Shown here one piece after another: positions 43,228-51,784 of a stretch of DNA of 64,000 bases. Source of the DNA: Paracoccus denitrificans (GTDB lineage: Bacteria; Pseudomonadota; Alphaproteobacteria; Rhodobacterales; Rhodobacteraceae). The stretch spans positions 310,001 to 374,000 of the forward strand of contig VAFL01000002.1 in assembly GCA_005768755.1 (NCBI GenBank), read 5' to 3'. The stretch's first letter is position 1. Each line of letters starts with the position of its first letter. Below the pieces are notes generated by a model. It saw nothing but the letters and a program-made list of their open reading frames with translations, was not told the DNA's origin and did no database searches. The position numbers and the translations under genes were made by a program.

Positions 43228-45204
43228 TCAGCTTTTCGGCGCGTCGCGCGTCGTGTCGGCACCCGCGCTTGATGAAGGCCCTTGGCTATCCTCTGCGCCA
43301 TCGGGTTGCGATCCCTCACCGTCGCCTTTGCGGACGGCCTTTGCCTCGGCGCGGGCCTGCTCTCGCTGTTTGGACGTTTCTTCCGCTTCGCGCCGGATTT
43401 TCTCGGCCATCTCGGGCGGCATCATCGACACGATGCGCATCCCGGCCTTGTGCGTCAGTTCTTCATCCCGGCGCAGCAGGCGCACACTTCCGTCCTGAAC
43501 GACCGCAAGCGGAATCGCGCCCTCGCGTGCGCGCTGCCAGTCTTCAAGCGTATACTCCTCTGTCAGGCGCGTGGTGCGGAATATCCAGCCGTCGGCCAGC
43601 AATTCCAGATATTGCGCCAGGGTGCGTCCCCCGGAGAGCGCCTGGCCGCCCAACTGGTTGGGCAGTGCATGACGGGCCTGATCCTCTTTCACGCGCGAGA
43701 TCTGCCAGATCGAATCACGTCCGAATTCCGGTGCAAGGTCCGTCGCCACCAGAGTGTTATAGGCGTCATTATCCGATGCCGCGAAGATCGTGGAGAAGCT
43801 GATGAACTCGACCCCGTGATCAGCCGCCTCGGACAGGATGTCACCGTAATAGGTGGGCAGCCCTTCCTCTCTGGCAGAGCGCAGCTGGCTGCGGTTCGGG
43901 TCGGTCACCAACACGTTCACGTCGGCATTGCGAAGCGCCTTTCCAAGCCCCGTCGTAAAGGTCGAGCCGCCGACGATGATCATGCCGGGCGTCTCGGACG
44001 AGGTCAGGCCCAGCTTGGTCGCCAGCGGCTTGAGCGTGAAACCGTGCAGCACGACGGTCGTCATCACCAACACAAAAGCCAAAGGCTGCAGGACAGCCCC
44101 ATCGGCCACCCCCTCATCCACAAGACGCTGCGCGAAAATGCCGGAAATCGCCAGAAGCACGACACCGCGCGGACCTGTAAAGGCAACCAGAAGGCGCTCG
44201 TTCATGGGAATCGCGGTTCCCAGAAGCGAAAGCAGCACCGTCGCCGGGCGCACCAGCAGCACCACCGCCAGGATGAACGTCGCGGACCGCCAGTTCAGCA
44301 TTTCCAGCGTCCGAAGATCAACATTGGCCGCCAACAGTATGAATACGCCGGACAAAAGAAGCGTGGTGGCCTGTTCCTTGAAACGGTAGATCTCGGAGTA
44401 GGATGGCAGGTTGGCGTTGGCGATGATCAGGCCCATGACCGTCACTGCCAACAGGCCGGATTCGTGCAGCAGCGCATCGGAAACAGCGAAGACAGCCAGG
44501 ACAAGCACGAACAGCATCGGCACTTTCATGTATTCCGGCAGCAACGAGCGGCGGAATGCCGTGACCACCAGCATCGCGGCACCAAAGCCCACCAGCATGG
44601 CGAATGCGATTCCGGAAACGACTGTCCAGACAGCGTTCGCCGGGCTCAACTGCTGTTGAACGACCATGACGACGACAAGCGCCACAACCGCAACCAGGGC
44701 CCCAAGTGCGTCGTTGACGATCGCTTCCCATTGCAGAAGCTGTGCGGGGCGATTGTGCAGCTTGGCAGCGCGCAGCAAAGGCGCGATGACGGTCGGTCCG
44801 GTCACGATCATCACACCGCCGAACACGACCGAGGTCTGCCAGCTTAGACCCGCAATATAGGTCAACGCCAGTGACGACAGAAGCCATCCCAGCGGCGCGC
44901 CCAGGATCACCAACCGGCGAACCCCCGGCGCCGCGCCTTCCAGCTGCTTGAAATTCAGCGTCAGGCCGCCTTCAAACAGGATGACCGCAACAGCAAGCGA
45001 GATCATCGGCGAAACCAGCGGACCGATATCACGCGACGGCACGAGAATTCCCGTCAACGGACCCAGGACCAGCCCCGCAAGCAACATCATCACGATACCC
45101 GGCAATCGGAATCGCCAGGCAAGCCATTGCGCGCCCACGCCAACGACGCCGACAAGCGCAAAAGCCTCGACCGGGGTAAGGCCGCCTTCGGGGGAAACTG
45201 TCAT
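43228..45204 (-). CDS. CPA1 (NhaP-type) cation:proton antiporter with Rossmann/RCK domain
   Basis: 658 residues. Twelve or so helices (1-395) include 'MIVTGPTVIAPLLRAAKLHNRPAQLLQWEAIVNDALGALVAVV' with the ion-binding Asp of NhaP ('NDALG') and 'AFTGPRGVVLLAISGI'. A cytosolic nucleotide-binding RCK/TrkA-N-like region (about 405-530, 'GMIIVGGSTFTTGLGKALRNADVNVLVTDPN') is followed by a charged, Glu/Arg-rich tail. It exchanges K or Na for H and is probably gated by a nucleotide. ATG 45204 has AAGGA at good spacing. It is divergent from the helicase gene. Confidence 0.92.
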   Translation of the reverse strand: MTVSPEGGLTPVEAFALVGVVGVGAQWLAWRFRLPGIVMMLLAGLVLGPLTGILVPSRDIGPLVSPMISLAVAVILFEGGLTLNFKQLEGAAPGVRRLVILGAPLGWLLSSLALTYIAGLSWQTSVVFGGVMIVTGPTVIAPLLRAAKLHNRPAQLLQWEAIVNDALGALVAVVALVVVMVVQQQLSPANAVWTVVSGIAFAMLVGFGAAMLVVTAFRRSLLPEYMKVPMLFVLVLAVFAVSDALLHESGLLAVTVMGLIIANANLPSYSEIYRFKEQATTLLLSGVFILLAANVDLRTLEMLNWRSATFILAVVLLVRPATVLLSLLGTAIPMNERLLVAFTGPRGVVLLAISGIFAQRLVDEGVADGAVLQPLAFVLVMTTVVLHGFTLKPLATKLGLTSSETPGMIIVGGSTFTTGLGKALRNADVNVLVTDPNRSQLRSAREEGLPTYYGDILSEAADHGVEFISFSTIFAASDNDAYNTLVATDLAPEFGRDSIWQISRVKEDQARHALPNQLGGQALSGGRTLAQYLELLADGWIFRTTRLTEEYTLEDWQRAREGAIPLAVVQDGSVRLLRRDEELTHKAGMRIVSMMPPEMAEKIRREAEETSKQREQARAEAKAVRKGDGEGSQPDGAEDSQGPSSSAGADTTRDAPKS

Positions 45205-45414
45205 GTCACATCCTTCAACCAATCACCTGCAAACAGGTACCAATATGATTCTGTTCCGCAACCTTTTGCGCAGTCGGCGATTTTCTTGATAAGATTGACG
45301 AGTAAGCCTTATTCGGCTAGGGCAATTCGCGTTCGCATCCGGCGAACGAACGAGGGGCGTGGAACGGCGTCCCATTTTTTTCATCTGCGCAACATGCGCG
45401 GCAAATGGACGCAA

Positions 45415-47556
45415 ATGACCAAATTTTCTGATCTGAAGCTCGACCCCAAGGTCCTCAAGGCTGTCGCCGAAGCCGGTTATGACAACCCGACACCGATTCA
45501 GGCGGGTGCCATTCCGCCCGCGCTGGAAGGCCGCGATGTGTTGGGCATCGCCCAGACCGGCACGGGAAAGACCGCCAGCTTCACACTGCCGATGATCACG
45601 CGCCTGTCTCGCGGCCGCGCGCGGGCGCGCATGCCGCGCAGTCTGGTGCTGTGTCCGACGCGTGAACTGGCCGCACAGGTGGCCGAGAACTTTGACATTT
45701 ATGCGAAATATACCCGCCTGACCAAGGCACTGCTGATTGGCGGCGTCAGCTTTGGCGAACAGGACAAGCTGATCGACCGCGGCGTCGACGTGCTGATCGC
45801 CACGCCCGGCCGCCTTCTGGATCATTTCGAACGCGGCAAGCTGCTGCTGACCGGCGTCGAGGTGATGGTCGTGGACGAGGCCGACCGGATGCTGGATATG
45901 GGCTTCATTCCCGACATCGAACGCATCTTCCAGCTGACACCGTTCACCCGTCAGACGCTGTTCTTCAGCGCCACGATGGCCCCCGAGATCGAGCGGATCA
46001 CCAACACCTTCCTGCACACGCCGGAACGGATCGAGGTTGCCCGTCAGGCCACGACCTCGGAAACGATCACCCAAAAGCTGGTTGAGATCACGCCGACCCG
46101 CAAGGACCAGACCGCCAAGCAAAAACGCGAACTGCTGCGCGCTCTGATCGAATCAGAAGGCGATGCGTTGAAGAACGCGATCATCTTCTGCAACCGCAAG
46201 ACTGAAGTAGATATCGTCGCCAAGTCATTGAAAGCGCACGGACTTGATGCCGCACCGATCCATGGCGACCTGGACCAGTCGCAGCGGATGCGGACACTTG
46301 ATGCCTTTCGCGACGGGTCTCTTCGCTTCCTTGTGGCGTCAGACGTCGCGGCGCGTGGTCTGGACATTCCGGCCGTTAGCCATGTCTTCAATTTCGACCT
46401 TCCCAGCCATGCCGAGGATTACGTCCACCGCATCGGACGCACTGGTCGCGCAGGACGTCAGGGCACGGCCTATTCCATCGCCACACCGGCGGATGAGAAA
46501 TATCTGACGGCAATCGAACATCTGGTGAAGCATGCCCTGCCCCGGGCCGACGCACCGGAAGGCTTTGCCATTTCGGAACAGGCCAGATCAGCGCCGCGCG
46601 ATAGTGGCCGCGATGGTGGCCGTGATGGTGGTCGGGGCAGCAGTCGATCACGCTCTCGCTCTCGGCGCGACGACCGCCGTGAGGAACCGGCCCAGAATTC
46701 CGTCGCGCCTGACGAAGGACAAACCGACAGCGCGCCGGTCGCGTCGCAGTCGCCGCAGCAGAATGCGCGCAGCGAAGGTCGGGGAACCCGGTCCAACAAT
46801 GAACGCAATGAAGGCCGCAACGATCAGCGCGGCGATGGCCGCGGCGATCGCACGGACGGGCGTGGTGAACAGCGCGGGGATCGCCGTAATGACCGCCGCC
46901 ATGGCGACAACCGCGACGGCGGGCGCCAGGTCCAGGGCATGGGCGACCATGTCCCCGATTTCCTAAAGCAAAGCTTCGCCGAAGCACTTGCTGCGACAGA
47001 TGCCGTGATGGAACAGAACGACGCAGCCGAGGCCGCAAGACAGGCCGAGAAGCAGCGTGCGGACGAAAAGCGGGCCCAGGACAAACAGGCAGAGGAAGAT
47101 CGCAAGGCCCAGGCCGCAGCCGATGGCAATACAGCGGCGGACGTGGCCGACCCCGCAGCGCAGACCGATCCTGCTGCCGAGCCGGCAGAGACGCAGCCTG
47201 TCGAGGCGCCGAAGCCCGTGCGCCGCAGGCGCAGCAAAAAGGCGATCGAGGCCGAAAAGGCGGCGTCCGCCGCTGAACCGGAAAAGGCTGAAACGGTGGA
47301 CGGTGCTGCTGCTGGCGAGGCCGCCTCCGGCGAAAGCACGACCGCAGAAAAGCCGAAGGCGACACGCCGTCGCGCGCCGCGAAAAACCCCTGCAAAGGCT
47401 GCGCCGGCAGAGGCGACTGCCGAGGCTTCCGCAGAATCGAAAGCTGGCGATACGGCCGCCACAGATGCACCCCCCAAGCCGAAGCGTCGCAGCCGCAAAG
47501 CCGCCCCCGTTGATCCGGTTGATCCGGTTGCCCCCTCGGACAGCACCGAAGGCTGA
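45415..47556 (+). CDS. DEAD-box ATP-dependent RNA helicase (RhlE type) with long charged tail
   Basis: 713 residues. The Q motif 'PTPIQ', Walker A AQTGTGKT (about 47-54), PTRELAAQ, DEAD (154-157), SAT ('FFSATM') and HRIGRTGRAGR are all present. From about residue 395 a 320-residue tail follows: first Arg/Asp/Gly/Ser-rich repeats ('RDGGRDGGRGSSRSRSRSRR'), then Asp/Asn/Arg-rich, then Ala/Glu/Lys-rich sequence ending in basic clusters ('RRRRSKKA', 'TRRRAPRKTPAKAAP', 'KPKRRSRKAAP'). It probably remodels rRNA or mRNA and may join a degradosome. ATG 45415 is the family-like start; ATG 45394 is possible. Confidence 0.93.
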   Translation: MTKFSDLKLDPKVLKAVAEAGYDNPTPIQAGAIPPALEGRDVLGIAQTGTGKTASFTLPMITRLSRGRARARMPRSLVLCPTRELAAQVAENFDIYAKYTRLTKALLIGGVSFGEQDKLIDRGVDVLIATPGRLLDHFERGKLLLTGVEVMVVDEADRMLDMGFIPDIERIFQLTPFTRQTLFFSATMAPEIERITNTFLHTPERIEVARQATTSETITQKLVEITPTRKDQTAKQKRELLRALIESEGDALKNAIIFCNRKTEVDIVAKSLKAHGLDAAPIHGDLDQSQRMRTLDAFRDGSLRFLVASDVAARGLDIPAVSHVFNFDLPSHAEDYVHRIGRTGRAGRQGTAYSIATPADEKYLTAIEHLVKHALPRADAPEGFAISEQARSAPRDSGRDGGRDGGRGSSRSRSRSRRDDRREEPAQNSVAPDEGQTDSAPVASQSPQQNARSEGRGTRSNNERNEGRNDQRGDGRGDRTDGRGEQRGDRRNDRRHGDNRDGGRQVQGMGDHVPDFLKQSFAEALAATDAVMEQNDAAEAARQAEKQRADEKRAQDKQAEEDRKAQAAADGNTAADVADPAAQTDPAAEPAETQPVEAPKPVRRRRSKKAIEAEKAASAAEPEKAETVDGAAAGEAASGESTTAEKPKATRRRAPRKTPAKAAPAEATAEASAESKAGDTAATDAPPKPKRRSRKAAPVDPVDPVAPSDSTEG

Positions 47557-47563
47557 CCAGCCA

Positions 47564-49111
47564 ATGGCGTCCCTCCGCACCGACTGGCCCGCAAGATGGG
47601 GCCGTGGATGGCGTGGGATGGTCCTGGATCTTCTGCTGGGCATGGCCGCCGCGCTTGGTCAGGCACCCTGGGGGATGTGGCCGGTCAGCCTGCTGGCCCT
47701 GACGGTCATCATCTGGCGCGTGGCCACCGCACCCGGCCGAAATGTCTGGCCCGCGCTTTTCGCAGGCACCGGATATTTCGTCGTTGCACTCAGTTGGATA
47801 GTTGAGCCGTTTTTCGTGCAGCCCGAGATTTACGGCTGGATGGCCCCCTTCGCGCTGCTGTTCATGGCCGTCGGCGGTGGCCTTTTCTGGGCCGTTCCGG
47901 GATGGCTCTGCGGCAGGATCGCGGGCAAGGGAACGCGGGCCGGGCTGGCTTTCGCTGCCGGTCTGGTTTTGTCCGACTGGCTGCGCGGCTGGATCTTTAC
48001 CGGAATGCCCTGGGCGCTGCTTGGTCACATCTGGATCGACACACCCGTGGCCCAGTCGGCTGCCTTTATCGGACCAGTCGGTCTTTCGGCCCTGACAATC
48101 ACCGCCGCCACATTGCCATTGGCCTTTGCGGGCGGTGCGGCGCCGGCGTTGCGCGGCGTGTGGCCGGGCGCTGTCCTGTCCGTTCTGCTGATCGCCACGC
48201 CCTGGGTCGGCGGATTGAACAGGCTGGACACACCTGTTCAGTCGCGCGGGATTACCCTGCGCCTTGTTCAGCCCAATGCCGAACAGGCACTGAAATGGGA
48301 CCCCGAATGGGCGATGATCTTCTGGCAGCGACTGTTGGATGAAAGCGCCACCCCCACAGATGGGCCCCGGCCCGACGCCGTGATCTGGCCCGAAACGGCT
48401 GTCAGCTTTCCGCTGAATGTTGCAGGTGAGGCGCTGCCGGTCCTGAGCGAGGCCGCCGGCACGACCGTGCTGATGGGCATACAGCGCGATGACGATGCAC
48501 GGTACTATAATTCCCTGATCGAGGTCACCCGCGGCGGCGAGGTGGCGCAGATTTATGACAAGTTTCACCTCGTTCCGTTCGGGGAATACATTCCATGGGG
48601 TGATCAGATGGCGCGGATTGGCATACGCGCGTTCGCGGCCCAGCTTGGGAACGGTTATTCGGCCGGAACCGGCCCCCAGATCATGCAGGCGACCGACCTG
48701 CCGCCTTTTCAGCCGCTGATCTGCTACGAGGCGATCTTTCCCCAACATCTACGTGCGGTAGAGGGCGCAGAATGGTTGCTGCAAGCGACCAATGACGCAT
48801 GGTTCGGCACACGGTCGGGTCCGTATCAGCACCTCGCTCAGGCACGGTTGCGCGCGATCGAATCGGGCCTGCCGCTTATGCGGGCGGCCAATACCGGCAT
48901 CACCGCCGCGATTGATCCACTGGGTCGTGTCACGGCCAGCCTTCCACTGGGCGTGGTCGGGCATATCGACGCGTCGCTGCCTGAACCCCTTCCAAAGACG
49001 TTCTGGACGAAGGTCGGGCCGTGGCCCACGGTGCTGGCCGCGCTTCTGGTCATCGCGGCCGTCATTATGACGCCTTGGCAAAACAGAACGGTGCCAGGTC
49101 GGCCGCTGTAA
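47564..49111 (+). CDS. lnt: Apolipoprotein N-acyltransferase
   Basis: 515 residues. Seven N-terminal helices are followed by the periplasmic nitrilase-like domain and one last helix. The catalytic triad is visible: Glu in 'VIWPETAVSFP', Lys in 'YDKFHLVPFGEYIPWG' and Cys in 'PLICYEAIFPQ'. It adds the third acyl chain to lipoproteins so they can enter Lol sorting. ATG 47564 lies 7 bases after the helicase stop, so the genes form an operon. It is followed by a bidirectional terminator. Confidence 0.96.
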   Translation: MASLRTDWPARWGRGWRGMVLDLLLGMAAALGQAPWGMWPVSLLALTVIIWRVATAPGRNVWPALFAGTGYFVVALSWIVEPFFVQPEIYGWMAPFALLFMAVGGGLFWAVPGWLCGRIAGKGTRAGLAFAAGLVLSDWLRGWIFTGMPWALLGHIWIDTPVAQSAAFIGPVGLSALTITAATLPLAFAGGAAPALRGVWPGAVLSVLLIATPWVGGLNRLDTPVQSRGITLRLVQPNAEQALKWDPEWAMIFWQRLLDESATPTDGPRPDAVIWPETAVSFPLNVAGEALPVLSEAAGTTVLMGIQRDDDARYYNSLIEVTRGGEVAQIYDKFHLVPFGEYIPWGDQMARIGIRAFAAQLGNGYSAGTGPQIMQATDLPPFQPLICYEAIFPQHLRAVEGAEWLLQATNDAWFGTRSGPYQHLAQARLRAIESGLPLMRAANTGITAAIDPLGRVTASLPLGVVGHIDASLPEPLPKTFWTKVGPWPTVLAALLVIAAVIMTPWQNRTVPGRPL

Positions 49112-49185
49112 GCGGCAGGCTGTGCGAATGTCCCGGACGATGGGCGGAACCCGCAGGGAACGACCAGCAAATACGGTCGAAAGAA

Positions 49186-49221
49186 AGAAAAACGGCGTCG
49201 CAAGTTGCGACGCCGTTTTTT
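49186..49221. terminator. Bidirectional terminator between lnt and rpmG
   Basis: A 12-bp perfect stem (49191-49202 with 49206-49217, 3-base loop) with AAAGAAAAA before and TTTTTT after. It can end both the helicase-lnt transcript (+) and rpmG (-). Confidence 0.9.
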
Positions 49222-49270
49222 CTCCGGTGGAAGTCGGCCCGCGCCTGAAACAGGCGACCGCGCAAGATCC

Positions 49271-49438
49271 TTACTTGATCTTGCCTTCCTTGTATTCGAC
49301 ATGCTTGCGCACAACCGGGTCGTATTTGTTGACCGTCATCTTTTCGGTCATCGTGCGGGCGTTCTTCTTGGTGACATAGAAATGCCCGGTCCCGGCCGTC
49401 GAGTTCAGACGGATCTTGATCGTCGTCGGCTTCGCCAT
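49271..49438 (-). CDS. rpmG: 50S ribosomal protein L33
   Basis: 55 residues: '[55 protein letters not shown]' is the full alphaproteobacterial L33 pattern (shown here as its recognised blocks '[14 protein letters not shown]' and '[10 protein letters not shown]'). The zinc-binding CXXC pairs are absent, so it is the C-minus, zinc-independent form. AGGAG precedes the ATG at 49438. Confidence 0.96.
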
Positions 49439-49521
49439 TGCTCTTGCTCCTGCTGCGGCGGCGCCAAAGGACCACCGCGAAAATTCATAGAAGCCGCCTT
49501 GTAGCGTTGCAGACGCCGGTG

Positions 49522-50199
49522 TCAACCGGAAAACAGCGCGTGAAACTTCGTTTCTCCTGCAGGCGTAAAGCGGATCGCGCGGCTGTCCTTGTCACGAACA
49601 GCCCAGTTCAGCGCGACCAACCTTGCAAGGATGGCCCGGCCCAACCGGCCCGCCAGATGAGAGCGCCGCTCGCTCCAATCCAGACATTCCAGGCAACGGG
49701 GCGCACGACTGTTGGCGGCCAGGGTGTCCTGCAGGAAATCGGTCATGAAGGCATGGCCATTGCTGGTCAGGTCGATGTCATCGCCGTCGCGCGTCAGGTA
49801 TCCGCGGGCAAGCAGGGCGTCAAACATCTGCGTTCCCATCTCGCCCGCCAGATGATCGTAACACACCCGCGCGCGTCGCAGATGGTGGTCGCGGGGGCCC
49901 GTCCGCATGCGCAGATGACCGGTCGTCGCCGCAAGCCCCATCAGCGTTTCCAGCGTCGCCGCAACCTGCGGCGAGGCAAGTTCTGCATAGCGGTGGCGAC
50001 CCTGCTTGCGCTGCCGGATCAGCCCACCTTCGGTAAGACGCGCGATATGCGTGCTGGCCGTCTGTGGCGTCACCCCCGCCAGATAGGCAAGTTCGGTCGC
50101 AGTGAGCGCCCGCCCTTCCATCAGCGCGGTAAGCATATTGGCCCGCGCCGGATCGCCGATCAGCGCGGCCACGCGGGCTATGTCAGGTCCTTCCTTCAT
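49522..50199 (-). CDS. ArsR-family winged-helix regulator
   Basis: 225 residues. The N-terminal winged helix '[49 protein letters not shown]' is ArsR/SmtB-like. The longer C-terminal half holds Cys in '[13 protein letters not shown]' and '[22 protein letters not shown]', a conserved pattern in this subgroup that could sense thiol-reactive or oxidative signals. Metal-site motifs of classical ArsR (ELCVCDL) are absent. It is divergent from the NIPSNAP operon with 68 bases between starts and a near-palindrome at 50202-50217, so it likely represses that operon and itself. Confidence 0.87.
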
Positions 50200-50201
50200 C
50201 C

Positions 50202-50217
50202 TTCGATCCTAATCGTA
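50202..50217. promoter_or_regulatory. Candidate operator of the ArsR-type regulator
   Basis: TTCGAT-CCTA-ATCGTA, an imperfect inverted repeat (five of six positions per arm), lies 2 bases upstream of the regulator start codon and within the divergent promoter region. Its position suits autorepression and control of the NIPSNAP operon. Confidence 0.35.
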
Positions 50218-50267
50218 ACGTCGGCAGCGCGCAATCCGCTACCTTTGTCCATCAGAAGGAGATTTTT

Positions 50268-50591
50268 ATGCTGACCTGCATCATCCGCTATCAGATCGAT
50301 CCGACCAAGAAAGCGCATTTCGAACAATATGCCCGAAACTGGGGACAGGCCATTCCGCGCAATGGCGCCGATCTTGTCGGCTATTTCGCCCCGCATGAGG
50401 GATCGTCGACACTGGCCTATGGCATTTACCACATTGAAAGCCTTGCCGCTTACGAGGCCTATCGTCAGCGTCTTATGAATGATCCGCTGGGACGCGAGAA
50501 CTATGAATTTGCGCTGAAGGAAAAATTCCTGCTACGTGAGGACAGAACCTTCCTGAAGCGCGCATCGGCACCCCACGGAGCAGGCGCATGA
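50268..50591 (+). CDS. NIPSNAP-family protein
   Basis: 107 residues. 'MLTCIIRYQIDPTKKAHFEQYARNWG', 'GADLVGYFAPHEGSSTLAYGIYHIESLAAYEAYRQRL' match the dimeric alpha+beta barrel NIPSNAP fold. It has a strong AAGGAG site before the ATG. It heads a three-gene overlapping operon controlled by the divergent ArsR-like regulator. Bacterial NIPSNAP activity is undefined. Confidence 0.88.
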   Translation: MLTCIIRYQIDPTKKAHFEQYARNWGQAIPRNGADLVGYFAPHEGSSTLAYGIYHIESLAAYEAYRQRLMNDPLGRENYEFALKEKFLLREDRTFLKRASAPHGAGA

Positions 50592-50926
50592 TCGCCGTCA
50601 TTTTCGAAGTCGAACCGGCCCGGCCGGATCGCTATCTTGATATCGCCGCGGCACTGAAACCGGAGTTGGAACAGATCCCCGGCTTCATCTCGGTCGAGCG
50701 GTTCGAAAGCCTGACCCAACCCGGCCGCTATCTGTCGCTTTCCTTTTTCGAGGATGAGGCGGCGGTGATGGCATGGCGCAACACTGCATCCCACCGCGCC
50801 GCGCAGGCCGAAGGGCGTCGCGGCGTGTTTGCCGACTACAGGCTGCGGGTGGCGCATGTCTTGCGCGATTATGGCATGACGCGACGTGAAGAAGCGCCGG
50901 CCGACAGCCTGGCCAGCCATGGCTGA
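50588..50926 (+). CDS. Antibiotic biosynthesis monooxygenase (ABM) domain protein
   Basis: 112 residues. 'MIAVIFEVEPARPDRYLDIAAALKPELEQIPGFISVERFES' and 'RYLSLSFFEDEAAVMAWRNTASHRAAQAEGRR' are the ABM/heme-oxygenase-like ferredoxin fold. It starts inside an ATGA overlap with the NIPSNAP gene. Both are dimeric alpha+beta barrel proteins and might form a hetero-oligomer. The substrate is unknown. Confidence 0.88.
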   Translation: MIAVIFEVEPARPDRYLDIAAALKPELEQIPGFISVERFESLTQPGRYLSLSFFEDEAAVMAWRNTASHRAAQAEGRRGVFADYRLRVAHVLRDYGMTRREEAPADSLASHG

Positions 50927-51296
50927 GAAGGTCGAGCGTCTTGTAGGCGACGGCTGGGAACTTGGCGTGTTTCGCCAACAAGGAAAGCTTGTTCTGGGCG
51001 TTCCCGTCGAATCCGGATTTAAGAACTTCGGTTTCGAGTTCGAGATCGGGCCGCAGGACCTGGCCGTGCTGAAGCGCGACGCGCATCGCCGCAAGGCGCT
51101 GGATCTGATCCTGCACGACGTTCTGCAGCCCCGCCTGACCTGCGGCGATCACGGTGGAACCGCGTCCGAGGTTCTTCCGATCATTGCCACAGTCCTGCAT
51201 GGCACCGCTGATCAGCTCGAACAGGCGATCAGCAGCGCGGCCAATCCCGGCTATATCCGCCAGAAGCTGCGCGAGGCTGGCTTGACGGATCGGTAA
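50919..51296 (+). CDS. Uncharacterised third gene of the NIPSNAP-ABM operon
   Basis: 125 residues, soluble. It overlaps the ABM gene by 8 bases (its ATG lies just before that gene's stop), so it is translationally coupled. 'LVGDGWELGVFRQQGKLVLGVPVESGFKNFGFEFEIGPQDLAVLKRDAHRRKALDLILHD' suggests a small beta domain followed by helices. A Cys/Asp/His cluster, 'LTCGDHGG', could bind metal. I do not recognise the family. Its stop lies about 6 bases from the convergent 3' end of rnpB. Confidence 0.6.
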   Translation: MAEKVERLVGDGWELGVFRQQGKLVLGVPVESGFKNFGFEFEIGPQDLAVLKRDAHRRKALDLILHDVLQPRLTCGDHGGTASEVLPIIATVLHGTADQLEQAISSAANPGYIRQKLREAGLTDR

Positions 51297-51301
51297 GATA
51301 A

Positions 51302-51669
51302 CACGCGGATGGCCTGTAAGCCGGATTTTGTCCAAGGGTCGCCCCTCTGGATGACCATTCCTCTGCGCAGCGCATTACTGCGTGCGTCAAGCTGCCAACC
51401 CGGACCCCTGGCGCAAGGCAGCGCTGCCGTTACCGGCACGAGGTCCCTATTCGGCATTGCTCCCGGTGGGGCTTGCCATGCGGGCTGTGTTGCCACCGCC
51501 CCGGTGGGCCCTTACCCCACCGTTTCACCCTTACCCATGCGGACATGGGCGGTCTGTTCTCTGTGGCGCTTTCCCTGGGGTTGCCCCCGCCGGGCGTTAC
51601 CCGGCACCGTCACCTTATGGAGTCCGGACTTTCCTCGACTTTCGCCGCGGTCATCCGGCCATCCGCGTG
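51302..51669 (-). ncRNA. rnpB: RNase P RNA (class A)
   Basis: About 368 bases on the minus strand. The P1 helix closes the molecule (51302-51314 pairs perfectly with 51657-51669). The 5' conserved region GAGGAAAGTCCGG and the 3' conserved block beginning ACAAAATCCGGCTTA are both present, as are the internal 'AGGGTGAAA' and 'GTAATG' type elements. It is the catalytic subunit that matures tRNA 5' ends. Apparent reading frames across this stretch are chance. The ends are set from P1 and may be off by a few bases. Confidence 0.95.
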
Positions 51670-51674
51670 AACGG

Positions 51675-51703
51675 CATATGAAGTGTCCGTGTCGCCCGGT
51701 CAA
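51675..51703 (-). promoter_or_regulatory. Promoter of rnpB
   Basis: On the minus strand TTGACC (51698-51703), 17-base spacer, CATATG (51675-51680). The predicted start site falls at 51668-51669, exactly the 5' end deduced from the P1 helix. Confidence 0.7.
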
Positions 51704-51730
51704 GGCGGCGCAGGACACAAATGCGACCGG

Positions 51731-51761
51731 AAAGAACAAGGCCGCGCAGTTCTGCGCGGCC
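51731..51761 (-). terminator. Terminator of the TonB-dependent receptor gene
   Basis: A 10-bp perfect stem (51740-51749 with 51752-51761, short loop) is followed on the minus strand by a T-rich tract TTGTTCTTT. It separates the receptor gene from the rnpB promoter. Confidence 0.65.
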
Positions 51762-51784
51762 CTCGACGTGAAAGGTCAGAACGC

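Noticed and set aside
46388..48748. A very long open frame (786 codons) on the minus strand opposite the helicase and lnt genes
   Set aside because: It is a mirror of GC-rich codon use; the plus-strand genes have complete motif sets and the minus frame is low-complexity Arg/Gly/Pro without a recognisable domain.
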